This document shows positions 23,388 to 30,119 of a stretch of 39,644 nucleotides of DNA, one piece after another (the first letter of the stretch is position 1; each line of letters begins with the position of its first letter). The notes below the pieces were generated by a model. The model saw only the letters and a program-made list of their open reading frames with translations. It made no database searches and had not been told where the DNA came from. Source of the stretch: Bacteroidales bacterium (GTDB lineage Bacteria; Bacteroidota; Bacteroidia; Bacteroidales; UBA932). Made by a program: the position numbers and the translations under genes. The DNA lies in NCBI GenBank assembly GCA_016282145.1, contig JAEEJZ010000043.1, forward strand, positions 1-39,644. The letters are read 5' to 3'.

Positions 23388-24055
23388 GAGAGACTAAATG
23401 GATTATAGGAGATACCGTTGTCAAAGGTATCGGTCTGTTCATATTGTTTCAGCCTGCTGACAATCAGGCTGGTGAGCGGCAGGATGATGATTTCGTAAAT
23501 GACTTTGAAACTGACCTGCGCCAGCATCATCGGCAGCAGGGAGGTGACAGGGGCGCCGAAGAAGGCGATGGGCATAAAAATCAGCGAATCCGCAAATTCT
23601 CCGACGATGGAGGAAAGGATGGCGCGTACGCCGAAGCGTTTCCCTTTGTCGGCCACTTTCATCTTGCTGAGCACCATCGAATTGAGCGTCGAGCCCGCCC
23701 AAAAGGCCAGCAACGAAGCCGCCGCGATCCGCGGGGCCAGATTAAACATATAGTCAAAATGCGGACCGCCGTCCCAGAAAGAGGCCGCCGGAAGATGCAC
23801 GATGAGCAGTCCGAAAAGGACGACGAGCAGATTCATCGCGAACGCAGTCCAGATGACAAGTTGCGCCTTTTTGAAGCCCCAGACCTCGGTCAGGCAGTCG
23901 CCGATGATGTACGAAAGGGGGAAAACGATGACCGCGCCGGGCAAATTCACGCCCAGGATGCAGACAATCTTACTCGCAAACAGATTGGAGGAAACGAAGC
24001 ATACTACGAAGAGTATGGCCAGCAGCAGGAATGCCGTCGAATGTTTTTGATTCAT
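23384..24055 (-). CDS. yhhQ: Queuosine precursor transporter (YhhQ/QPTR family)
   Basis: The 223-residue inner-membrane protein has about six transmembrane helices. Family landmarks are [31 protein letters not shown] and the late segment [19 protein letters not shown]. YhhQ proteins import the queuosine precursors preQ0 or preQ1 (or queuine in some bacteria). The coupling to queF favours preQ0 or preQ1 as substrate. The ATG at 24053-24055 lies four bases after a predicted preQ1-I aptamer, and the promoter TATCTTTG lies at plus-strand 24117-24124. Confidence 0.93.
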   Translation of the reverse strand: MNQKHSTAFLLLAILFVVCFVSSNLFASKIVCILGVNLPGAVIVFPLSYIIGDCLTEVWGFKKAQLVIWTAFAMNLLVVLFGLLIVHLPAASFWDGGPHFDYMFNLAPRIAAASLLAFWAGSTLNSMVLSKMKVADKGKRFGVRAILSSIVGEFADSLIFMPIAFFGAPVTSLLPMMLAQVSFKVIYEIIILPLTSLIVSRLKQYEQTDTFDNGISYNPFSLS

Positions 24056-24059
24056 CTTT

Positions 24060-24089
24060 GCAGTTTTTTAAGTGGTGCCTGTTACACTT
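24060..24089 (-). promoter_or_regulatory. Candidate preQ1-I riboswitch upstream of yhhQ-queF
   Basis: Minus strand: P1 AAGTG (plus 24085-24089) pairs with CACTT (24070-24074) around the 10-base loop TAACAGGCAC. An A6 tract and CTGC (24060-24063) follow. CAG in the loop can pair with CTG in the tail, making the H-type pseudoknot of preQ1-I aptamers. The loop starts with U and ends with C, matching the ligand-contacting positions of that class. The tail ends four bases before the ATG, so ligand binding would hide the start region. Class and target genes agree, which raises confidence. Confidence 0.72.
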
Positions 24090-24116
24090 GACTGCCCGTC
24101 CTGGGCAATCGCGCTG

Positions 24117-24124
24117 CAAAGATA
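24117..24124 (-). promoter_or_regulatory. -7 box of the yhhQ-queF operon
   Basis: TATCTTTG on the minus strand, which places transcription start near 24110. The leader would be about 55 bases: a small hairpin (TGCCC at 24093-24097 with GGGCA at 24103-24107), then the aptamer. This is much longer than most leaders in the window. Confidence 0.6.
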
Positions 24125-24128
24125 GGAA

Positions 24129-25736
24129 TTATTTCGGAATATTCTGTTGGTTCAACCACTCCGTGGGCGAGCAGCCACATATCGCAGAGAAGCAACGATA
24201 GAAAGTAGCCGTACTGGAGAAACCGGCTTCCTCAGCGAGCAGATTGATTTTAGCATCGGGGTGTTCCAGGAGAAGTCGCTGAACGTGGCGCACGCGGTAA
24301 CCATTCACAAAATCCTTGAACGAGCCCCCCTGCATTCCGACAATGCAGCCGCGGACATAGGCCACATTGGTCCCCAGTTCCGTGGCGATGTCTTCCACCT
24401 TCAGATCCGGCTTGCGGAAAAACTGCTTTTCCTCCATAAGATACCGGATGCGGGTCATCATATCGGTGAAGGAGGTATTCCCGGCGTCGGGCTTCCTGCA
24501 TCGTATCTTTCTCCGGACAAAAGCAAAAACAACTGCACAGAGCGCAAGGAAGGCTCCCGCTGCCCAGGCCCACCAAGGCAAGCCGCCTTTTTGGGAAACT
24601 TCCGTATGGAATATCCACGCCGATGCGACCGGGGAAAAATTTCCTCCTTCCCACTTGCTGTATCCACCGGCCATAGCAATCCTTCCGCCGGAAAGTACGG
24701 CGACATTCCAGTCGCCGCGCGGCAAGCCTGCAACCTTTTCCGGCGTGCAGTAAAATGTAACGGCTGCTTTCTTCCCGTCGAAAGCGGGGACACAATCAAT
24801 TTTAGCCAGATAAAAGCGGCCCGGAACGTCCCGTCCGGTAAGCCAGGCGCAACAGGAGGACTCGTCCGCATAAAGCGTCTCCCACCAGCATTTGCCGCCG
24901 TCTATGCCTTCCACAGGGAAAGGCCGGTCGGTTTCGAGGGTGGAGAACTTCCCATCCCGCACGAAGAGTACGGCATAGGCGCTACTGTCCCGCTTCATCA
25001 GGGGTACCAAATAGGAATACGGGGCAATCTCACTGCGGGAATTGCCGTTTGCCGACCCTATGGGCATCCAGTCGTCCGGAACGGGACTCGGCGGCGTTTT
25101 TCCCCGCCAACTGTTCAGCGTACAGGGAACGGGCCGGCAATAGTCGTCCAGACCCCTGCCCAGCACCAGCACATTTCCGTCTGAAGTTTCAAACAACCAG
25201 GGACGGCAACTGCCCGTACTGACCGGACAGGTCAACGGCGCATCCATCCTGGTCCCCAGGGTAGCGGTATCCAGAATGGCGAGTGCGTCCTCTGCGTGGA
25301 GATTCCCGCACACGGCGATGCTGCCGTCCTGCAACTCAATGGCACTTGCAAAGGCCCTGGCCCGGTCCAGGATTCCCACGGCCGAGAATTGCCTCGATTC
25401 CGGCCTATAACGCTCGATACCAAAACTCTGTCCTATGCCGAAATCCTCTCCCATGCCTCCGCCCAAAAGAAAGGCGCCGTCGCGCTGACGCAGGCAGAAA
25501 CCGCAATCGTGCGGATAGAGAGGGGCAGGAAGGGCTTGCCAACGACCGTTTTTGTATTCTTCCGCTGTCTGCGTACGCACGAATCCCGTCGTATGCCCGC
25601 CTACGGCCACTAATACGTCACCGTCCGGGGTAAAGAAAGCGTGACCTGCCCGAGGCACCTGCATATCCGGCAGACGCTCCACCCCGACAGGCGTGAAGGC
25701 AGTCAATATGAGCAAAAGAGATAAAGCGGAAATCAT
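24129..25736 (-). CDS. Membrane-bound one-component regulator: kelch-like sensor plus AraC-type HTH
   Basis: The protein has 535 residues from ATG 25736; a TTG three codons upstream overlaps the -7 box and is rejected. A signal-anchor (1-15) leads into a Gly-rich beta-propeller-like periplasmic domain with kelch-like turns (VPRAGHAFFTPDGDVLVAVGGH, GAFLLGGGMGE, RIAMAGGYSKW). A transmembrane helix lies at about 388-408 (WWAWAAGAFLALCAVVFAF). The cytosolic end is an AraC-type HTH (KVEDIATELGTNVAYVRG, then AEEAGFSSTATFYRCFSAICGCSPTEW). It resembles a hybrid two-component regulator without kinase and receiver. Its signal and targets are unknown; the FISUMP lipoprotein gene just upstream could be one. 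Confidence 0.83.
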   Translation of the reverse strand: MISALSLLLILTAFTPVGVERLPDMQVPRAGHAFFTPDGDVLVAVGGHTTGFVRTQTAEEYKNGRWQALPAPLYPHDCGFCLRQRDGAFLLGGGMGEDFGIGQSFGIERYRPESRQFSAVGILDRARAFASAIELQDGSIAVCGNLHAEDALAILDTATLGTRMDAPLTCPVSTGSCRPWLFETSDGNVLVLGRGLDDYCRPVPCTLNSWRGKTPPSPVPDDWMPIGSANGNSRSEIAPYSYLVPLMKRDSSAYAVLFVRDGKFSTLETDRPFPVEGIDGGKCWWETLYADESSCCAWLTGRDVPGRFYLAKIDCVPAFDGKKAAVTFYCTPEKVAGLPRGDWNVAVLSGGRIAMAGGYSKWEGGNFSPVASAWIFHTEVSQKGGLPWWAWAAGAFLALCAVVFAFVRRKIRCRKPDAGNTSFTDMMTRIRYLMEEKQFFRKPDLKVEDIATELGTNVAYVRGCIVGMQGGSFKDFVNGYRVRHVQRLLLEHPDAKINLLAEEAGFSSTATFYRCFSAICGCSPTEWLNQQNIPK

Positions 25737-25742
25737 TATCCG

Positions 25743-25750
25743 CAAATATA
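25743..25750 (-). promoter_or_regulatory. -7 box of the AraC-type regulator
   Basis: TATATTTG on the minus strand ends six bases before the ATG at 25736, implying a leaderless or near-leaderless mRNA in addition to any read-through from the lipoprotein gene 20 bases upstream. Confidence 0.5.
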
Positions 25751-25770
25751 GACCTATTTTTCAGAAAGTC

Positions 25771-26442
25771 CTATTCGTTGTTATAAACGGCGCGGACAGA
25801 GCATCCGATCTGGGGAGAGGTATGGTTGGTATATTCGGTGAGGCTATGCAGATAATCAATCCCCATATAGTAAATATTGGAACCTTCCTCGCTGTTCCTG
25901 GAACGGGACCACCAGTTCCCGGAAGTCACGACGCCCTGATTTTCGGAACGGTACATATAGCCGGCAAAGGGGAGGAAGATTTTATTGTCATTCTTCCCGA
26001 CTACATAGTACCCGGCAACGCCGTTAAGGCTTCCTTTTTCCCAGCGGCATTCCGTCCTGAGGGCGTTCATCTGCTCCTTGGAAGGAGTTCTCCATTGCGG
26101 CCCCATATTCACATAGGCCGCATCGTCCTCTGCTGCCAGTTCCGCATTCGGGTATCCCGATTTCCATTTATAATTCGCAGGAGTGAAGGAAGATTTGGTC
26201 GCCGTCTCTCCCCAGGCGAAAAAGTCTCCGTATTCCTCCGGTTTGGAGGCGCCCACGTTGCACTCTGCCCAGAAAACGTGATAGGTCGTGCCGTCCGGCC
26301 GGGAAAGGACGATTCCCAAATCCACAGATCCTTCCGGAACGGTCACTTCATCTTCGACATCATCAGGATCGACTACAGGTGCTTTTTTCGCACAGGCAAA
26401 GAGCAGCAGGGAGGCTGCAAAAAGGATTGTGAAGCGTTTCAT
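25771..26442 (-). CDS. FISUMP-type lipoprotein
   Basis: The 223-residue protein has a lipoprotein signal ending in LLLFAC (Cys17). It continues with the repeat-family segments VDLGIVLSRPDGTTYHVFWAE, CNVGASKPEEYGDFFAWGE, WRTPSKEQMNALRTE, NKIFLPFAGYMYR and a C-terminal IGCSVRAV. These match the Bacteroidota FISUMP/major-paralogous lipoproteins, which are probably surface exposed with unknown ligands. A TATTTTCG -7-like box (plus 26458-26465) lies 15 bases before the ATG. It is transcribed toward the AraC-type sensor with a 34-base gap, so the sensor may detect or regulate it. Confidence 0.82.
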   Translation of the reverse strand: MKRFTILFAASLLLFACAKKAPVVDPDDVEDEVTVPEGSVDLGIVLSRPDGTTYHVFWAECNVGASKPEEYGDFFAWGETATKSSFTPANYKWKSGYPNAELAAEDDAAYVNMGPQWRTPSKEQMNALRTECRWEKGSLNGVAGYYVVGKNDNKIFLPFAGYMYRSENQGVVTSGNWWSRSRNSEEGSNIYYMGIDYLHSLTEYTNHTSPQIGCSVRAVYNNE

Positions 26443-26457
26443 CTTGTATATTTTTGA

Positions 26458-26465
26458 CGAAAATA
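26458..26465 (-). promoter_or_regulatory. -7-like box of the FISUMP lipoprotein
   Basis: TATTTTCG on the minus strand, one mismatch from TAnnTTTG and the same variant used upstream of the S66 peptidase gene; 15 bases before the ATG. Confidence 0.4.
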
Positions 26466-26575
26466 GATAGATGACGGGGAGGAGCCATTCTCATTCCTGA
26501 TAATCCGTTTCTCATTTTCGTAACGATTTGCCGGGACGGGGGAGGGATCAAGGAAAAGTTCTCGAAAATTTTGGC

Positions 26576-26583
26576 TAAATTTG
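26576..26583 (+). promoter_or_regulatory. -7 box of the interrupted small lipoprotein gene
   Basis: TAAATTTG lies 26 bases before the ATG at 26610. The 5' region therefore looks intact although the gene carries an in-frame stop. Confidence 0.5.
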
Positions 26584-26609
26584 CACATAAATCTATAAAT
26601 TTATTTGTT

Positions 26610-27071
26610 ATGAAAAAACTTCTCATTCTTTTGGCTGCTATGCCGCTGTTATTTGCCTGTAATATCGACACTACGATTGACGATATGACCAAGCTCTCCC
26701 CGACCATCAAGGGTTTCTCGTACAGCAAAGACGGGGCCTGCACCCTTGGAGATGCCGATGCGGAGAAGGCCTTCACCGCTTTCATTATCGCGGAATCCAA
26801 ATTCGGCAGCCAGAAGGTCGGTAAAACCGTGGACTGTCAGGTACAGCTCAGCGGTAATTAATATACCGGGAAGCAGGATAAACTGGGTATCTATACCTTC
26901 CAGAACGGGAAACTGACCTGGACCAGCGGCGGTGCCAACATCGTTATGGACGGAAACTATACCGCCCTGAACGGTACTTGGAGCATTACCGTTACGGATA
27001 ACGGCGACAAGGCTACATTGAAGAACGGCAGCAAACAGTTGAAACTGAAGTTCTGGCACGAGACGGATTAA
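26610..27071 (+). pseudogene. Small lipoprotein gene interrupted by an in-frame TAA
   Basis: ATG at 26610 opens a frame with a lipoprotein signal (MKKLLILLAAMPLLFAC, Cys17). TAA stops it at codon 84 (26859-26861). The same frame then continues without a stop for 69 codons (YTGKQDKLGIYTF, WTSGGANIVMDGNYT, GTWSITVTDNGDKATLK) to TAA at 27069-27071. The second half reads as natural beta-rich protein and has no start of its own, so the full product was probably ~152 residues. A nonsense mutation, a 3-base insertion or an assembly error would explain it. No known family was recognised. It converges with hrpB, and the stops overlap. Confidence 0.7.
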
Positions 27072-29524
27072 CCCGTCGGATTTTCCGGCCAGGAATGCTT
27101 GGGATAGCGGCGGCGCAGTTCCGCGCGCACTTCAAAATAGGTCCCGCTCCAGAAACTCCGAAGGTCGGTAGTCAACTGGACGGGCTTGTACCCCGGAGAG
27201 AGCAGTTCCATCAGTACTTTTTTCCTGCCGTCGTCCACCGTAGGGGTATCGAGGAGGCCGAAGCATTCCTGTAAGCGCACTCGCAGGACAGGGGCTTCGG
27301 CCCCCTGTCGGTATTCCAGCCGGATCCGTTTACCGCCGGGCAGGGAGATATGGCTGGGAACAAGGCGGTCGAGCGCCTGCATCTGCTTGTAATCCAGCAG
27401 ACTGAGAATGGCGGCGCAGAGGTCGGTCTTTTTCAGGGAAGGAATATTCAGCGTGGGCGGCGCAAGCGCGGGAAGCCACTTTTCGGGGCAGGCAAGCAGG
27501 GCTTCCGTATCGACGGAAGGCAGTTCCAGTTCCGGATGCCAGGCGGCGAGTGTGCCGATACGGCGCTGGACTTGCGTCACTTCGTCCGAAAAGTCGAAAA
27601 GCGAGCGGCCTTCCTTACGGGCGGCTTCGCACAGGGCTTCCAGCAACTGTTCGCGGGGAACGTCGGAAAGGGGCTGCTGCCCGATCAGCAGATGGCCGAT
27701 GCGCCATTCCCGCCGGGCGTTCACGGCGCCGTCCCGATGGTTCCAGCCGACGCAGTCCCGCCTCCTGGCCATTGCACGCAAGTCTTCCTTATCGACCGGT
27801 GCGGCGAGGAAAATGCGTCCGACGCTACCTTTTGCCGCATTCAGGCTGGCCGCGACAATCCAGTCCGCCGATGCAAGCGGGTCCGCGCCGTCCACACTCG
27901 CGCTGCCTTCAGAGGCGAGCAGGAATTTTCCGTGCCCTTCTTCCATCCTTTTGCCGATGCGTTCGGGATAGGCCGCGCAAAGCAGGCTCCCGCATTCGAA
28001 GGGATTGACGCTGCCGTTGTCCTCCTTTGCTCCTGCGATGCTGCGGTATTGCTGCGCGCTGCGGATGAGCGTAGCCCAGGCGCCGCCTTCGCCCTTCTGC
28101 CTTCGGGCGCGGCGCAGTCCCTGAATGCGCAGGTCTATGCCTGCTTCGTTGCATTGGGGCATAGGATCCCGGTCGTCCAGCAGGGCGGCGATATCAGTGG
28201 CAAGCGATTTATTCTCAGGCGTTTCCGCCTGCAATATCATATTGGCGATGCGCGGATGGCAGGGGAGCGCGGCCATCGCTTTGCCGTGCCGGGTAATGTT
28301 TCCTTTTTCATCAATGGCCCCCAGGGCAGCGAGCAGTTTCTTCGCGGCGGCAATGCGCTCCGGCGGCGGAGGAGTCAGCCAGGGAAGCCGCTCCGGCTGC
28401 GATTCGCCCCATGCGGCGATGTCCAGCACCGTTCCCGTCAGGTCCGCCTCAAGGATTTCTGGCTGGCGGGTCGGGGCCATCCGCTCCCGGGTGGCCTTGG
28501 ACCAGAGCCGGTAGCAGGTCCCGCTGGCGGTCCTGCCCGCGCGTCCGCAGCGTTGCTCGGCCATATCGGCACTGATCCGGACCGTCTCCAGGCGGCTCAG
28601 GGCGCTTCGCTCGTCGAAAATCGGCCGGCGGCAGAGCCCTGAATCGATGACGGTGCGTACGCCTTCGATGGTGAGCGAGGTTTCGGCGACAGGGGTGGCC
28701 AGGACCACCTTCCGATAGCCCGCCTGTGATGGTGCGACGGCCTCCTGCTGTTCTTTGAAGGGCAAAAGTCCGTAGAGCGGCAGGACGCGGACGGACTCCG
28801 GCAGGCTGCCCAGCAGGGCGGCGCAGCGTTTGATCGACCTTTCTCCCGGAAGGAAGGCGAGAATGTCTCCTTCTGCTGAACGGAGCGCTTCCCGGACCTT
28901 TTTGGCGACTTCCTCTTCGAGCTTTTCCATCTGCGGGTCCGACGCGCTGTAGTACAGTTCGACGGGGTAGAGACGTCCTTCGCCGGCGACCAATGGTGCA
29001 TCGAGCGTCTTGCAGAGGGATTCGGTATCCAGGGTGGCGGACATCAGGACGATGCGCAGATCCGGCCGCAGAAGGGCTTTGGAGGCGCGGGTCAGGGCCA
29101 GAGCGACATCGGCGCTGAGGCTTCTTTCGTGGATTTCGTCAAAGATGACCGTCGAGACGCCTTCCAGCCCCGGGTCGTCCGTAAGCATCCGCGTCAGAAT
29201 TCCTTCCGTAACGACTTCTATCTGTGTTTTGGCCGATACGCGGCTTTCGAAACGCATGCGGTAACCGACGCGTTCTCCGGGACTTTCGCCGAGCAGCCAC
29301 GCCATCCGGTGTGCGATTTGCCGCGCGGCGATGCGCCGGGGTTCCAGCATCAGTATTCGGCCGCCGGGGCCTTGCGTTGTCCCGGGAGTCCCGTCTGCCA
29401 AGGGGCCGGCACCGATCAGGGCCAGCGGCAGCAGGGTGGACTTTCCGGCGCCCGGCGGCGCACAGACCACCGCCGCCCCCTTTTCCCGCAAGGCTCTTAG
29501 CAATTCAGCGGCCAGTTGTTTCAT
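27068..29524 (-). CDS. hrpB: ATP-dependent RNA helicase HrpB
   Basis: The protein has 818 residues, the usual HrpB length. I chose the ATG at 29524 (MKQLAAELLRAL) because the upstream in-frame ATG at 29575 precedes the -7 box at 29546-29553. DExH-helicase motifs are Walker A CAPPGAGKSTLLPL, Ia LEPRRIAARQIAHR, II FDEIHERSLSAD, III MSATLD, V ATPVAETSLTIEGV and VI QRCGRAGRTASG, followed by an HA2 region and the HrpB-specific C-terminal domain (HISLPGGKRIRLEYRQG, then LSPGYKPVQLTTDLRSFW). The cellular role in most bacteria is unclear; it acts on RNA with ATP. A three-codon ATGAACCGATGA frame overlaps the start. Confidence 0.94.
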   Translation of the reverse strand: MKQLAAELLRALREKGAAVVCAPPGAGKSTLLPLALIGAGPLADGTPGTTQGPGGRILMLEPRRIAARQIAHRMAWLLGESPGERVGYRMRFESRVSAKTQIEVVTEGILTRMLTDDPGLEGVSTVIFDEIHERSLSADVALALTRASKALLRPDLRIVLMSATLDTESLCKTLDAPLVAGEGRLYPVELYYSASDPQMEKLEEEVAKKVREALRSAEGDILAFLPGERSIKRCAALLGSLPESVRVLPLYGLLPFKEQQEAVAPSQAGYRKVVLATPVAETSLTIEGVRTVIDSGLCRRPIFDERSALSRLETVRISADMAEQRCGRAGRTASGTCYRLWSKATRERMAPTRQPEILEADLTGTVLDIAAWGESQPERLPWLTPPPPERIAAAKKLLAALGAIDEKGNITRHGKAMAALPCHPRIANMILQAETPENKSLATDIAALLDDRDPMPQCNEAGIDLRIQGLRRARRQKGEGGAWATLIRSAQQYRSIAGAKEDNGSVNPFECGSLLCAAYPERIGKRMEEGHGKFLLASEGSASVDGADPLASADWIVAASLNAAKGSVGRIFLAAPVDKEDLRAMARRRDCVGWNHRDGAVNARREWRIGHLLIGQQPLSDVPREQLLEALCEAARKEGRSLFDFSDEVTQVQRRIGTLAAWHPELELPSVDTEALLACPEKWLPALAPPTLNIPSLKKTDLCAAILSLLDYKQMQALDRLVPSHISLPGGKRIRLEYRQGAEAPVLRVRLQECFGLLDTPTVDDGRKKVLMELLSPGYKPVQLTTDLRSFWSGTYFEVRAELRRRYPKHSWPENPTG

Positions 29525-29545
29525 CGGTTCATCTCCTGTGATTTT

Positions 29546-29553
29546 CAAATTTA
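29546..29553 (-). promoter_or_regulatory. -7 box of hrpB
   Basis: TAAATTTG on the minus strand, 21 bases before the chosen hrpB ATG (29524). An AGGAG sequence lies between them, directly before an out-of-frame ATG. Confidence 0.5.
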
Positions 29554-29650
29554 CGGCTTTTCCCAGAAATTGCAAAATGGCGTTCTTGGGGGAGCAGCAT
29601 GAAAATTATGTCTTCCAGCGGCAAGTGGTGAGCATATCGGAAATTTTCAT

Positions 29651-29658
29651 ATATTTGT
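29651..29658 (+). promoter_or_regulatory. -7 box of the YegP-family gene
   Basis: TATATTTG lies 15 bases before the ATG at 29674; the short leader is A-rich (TAAAAAAAATCACACT), typical of Bacteroidota translation starts without Shine-Dalgarno. Confidence 0.6.
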
Positions 29659-29673
29659 AAAAAAAATCACACT

Positions 29674-30000
29674 ATGGGAAAATTTGAAATTTCTGTCAGG
29701 AAGAACGGTGAGTACCAGTTCAACCTGAAGGCTACAAACGGCCAGGTAATCCTCTCCAGTGAAGGTTATACCACAAAGTCAGCCTGCCTGAACGGCGTTG
29801 AATCCGTCAAGAAGAATGCTGCTGATGAGAAGCGTTTCGAGAAACTTACCGCCAAGAACGGCAAGACTTATTTCGTGCTGAAGGCTACCAACGGACAGGT
29901 CATCGGCCAGAGCCAGATGTATGCCTCTGAGGACAGCCGGGACAACGGTATCGCTTCCGTTATGAAGAATGCCCCCGAAGCCGAGGTGGTGGAGATCTAA
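29674..30000 (+). CDS. YegP/DUF1508 family protein (two repeats)
   Basis: The 108-residue protein consists of two DUF1508 repeats. The first spans about 1-50 (FEISVRKNGEYQFNLKATNG, then GYTTKSACLNGVESVKKNA) and the second about 51-103 (KTYFVLKATNGQVIGQSQMY, then SRDNGIASVMKNA). YegP-family proteins are small, soluble and mostly uncharacterised; each repeat forms a compact alpha/beta unit. The gene has its own -7 box and its own terminator, so it is monocistronic. Its codons are rich in the AAG/AAC/GGT choices often seen in well-expressed genes, which hints at high expression. Confidence 0.93.
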   Translation: MGKFEISVRKNGEYQFNLKATNGQVILSSEGYTTKSACLNGVESVKKNAADEKRFEKLTAKNGKTYFVLKATNGQVIGQSQMYASEDSRDNGIASVMKNAPEAEVVEI

Positions 30001-30038
30001 TTGAAGATAATCCCCATTTATTGATGCGATTTTGCTGT

Positions 30039-30071
30039 AGAGCGCGAGGATTTCCTCTGCGCTCTCTTTTT
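30039..30071 (+). terminator. Rho-independent terminator after the YegP-family gene
   Basis: Arms AGAGCGCGAGGA (30039-30050) and TCCTCTGCGCTCT (30053-30065) pair with one bulge around a TT loop and are followed by TTTTT (30067-30071). Confidence 0.75.
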
Positions 30072-30101
30072 GTTGTGCATCAGCCATTCGACTAAATTTC
30101 T

Positions 30102-30109
30102 TATCTTTG
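30102..30109 (+). promoter_or_regulatory. -7 box of the metH operon
   Basis: TATCTTTG lies ten bases before the metH ATG at 30120. The spacing leaves no room for a SAM or cobalamin riboswitch in the leader, so any control must act at the promoter or elsewhere. Confidence 0.6.
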
Positions 30110-30119
30110 CCCGGTTGCT

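Noticed and set aside
24093..24107. Hairpin TGCCC/GGGCA as terminator of the yhhQ leader
   Set aside because: It lies before the aptamer and has no T-run; transcriptional attenuation is not supported, and the layout favours translational control.
25737..25745. TTG start for the AraC-type regulator
   Set aside because: It falls within the TATATTTG promoter box; the ATG three codons later opens a clean signal-anchor.
26859..26861. Stop-codon readthrough or recoding of TAA
   Set aside because: TAA is used as a normal terminator by many genes in the window, and no recoding structure is evident; a mutation or sequence error is simpler.
30001..30119. Possible SAM or cobalamin riboswitch before metH
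   Set aside because: The region is taken up by the YegP-gene terminator, and the -7 box lies ten bases from the metH ATG, leaving no leader for an aptamer.
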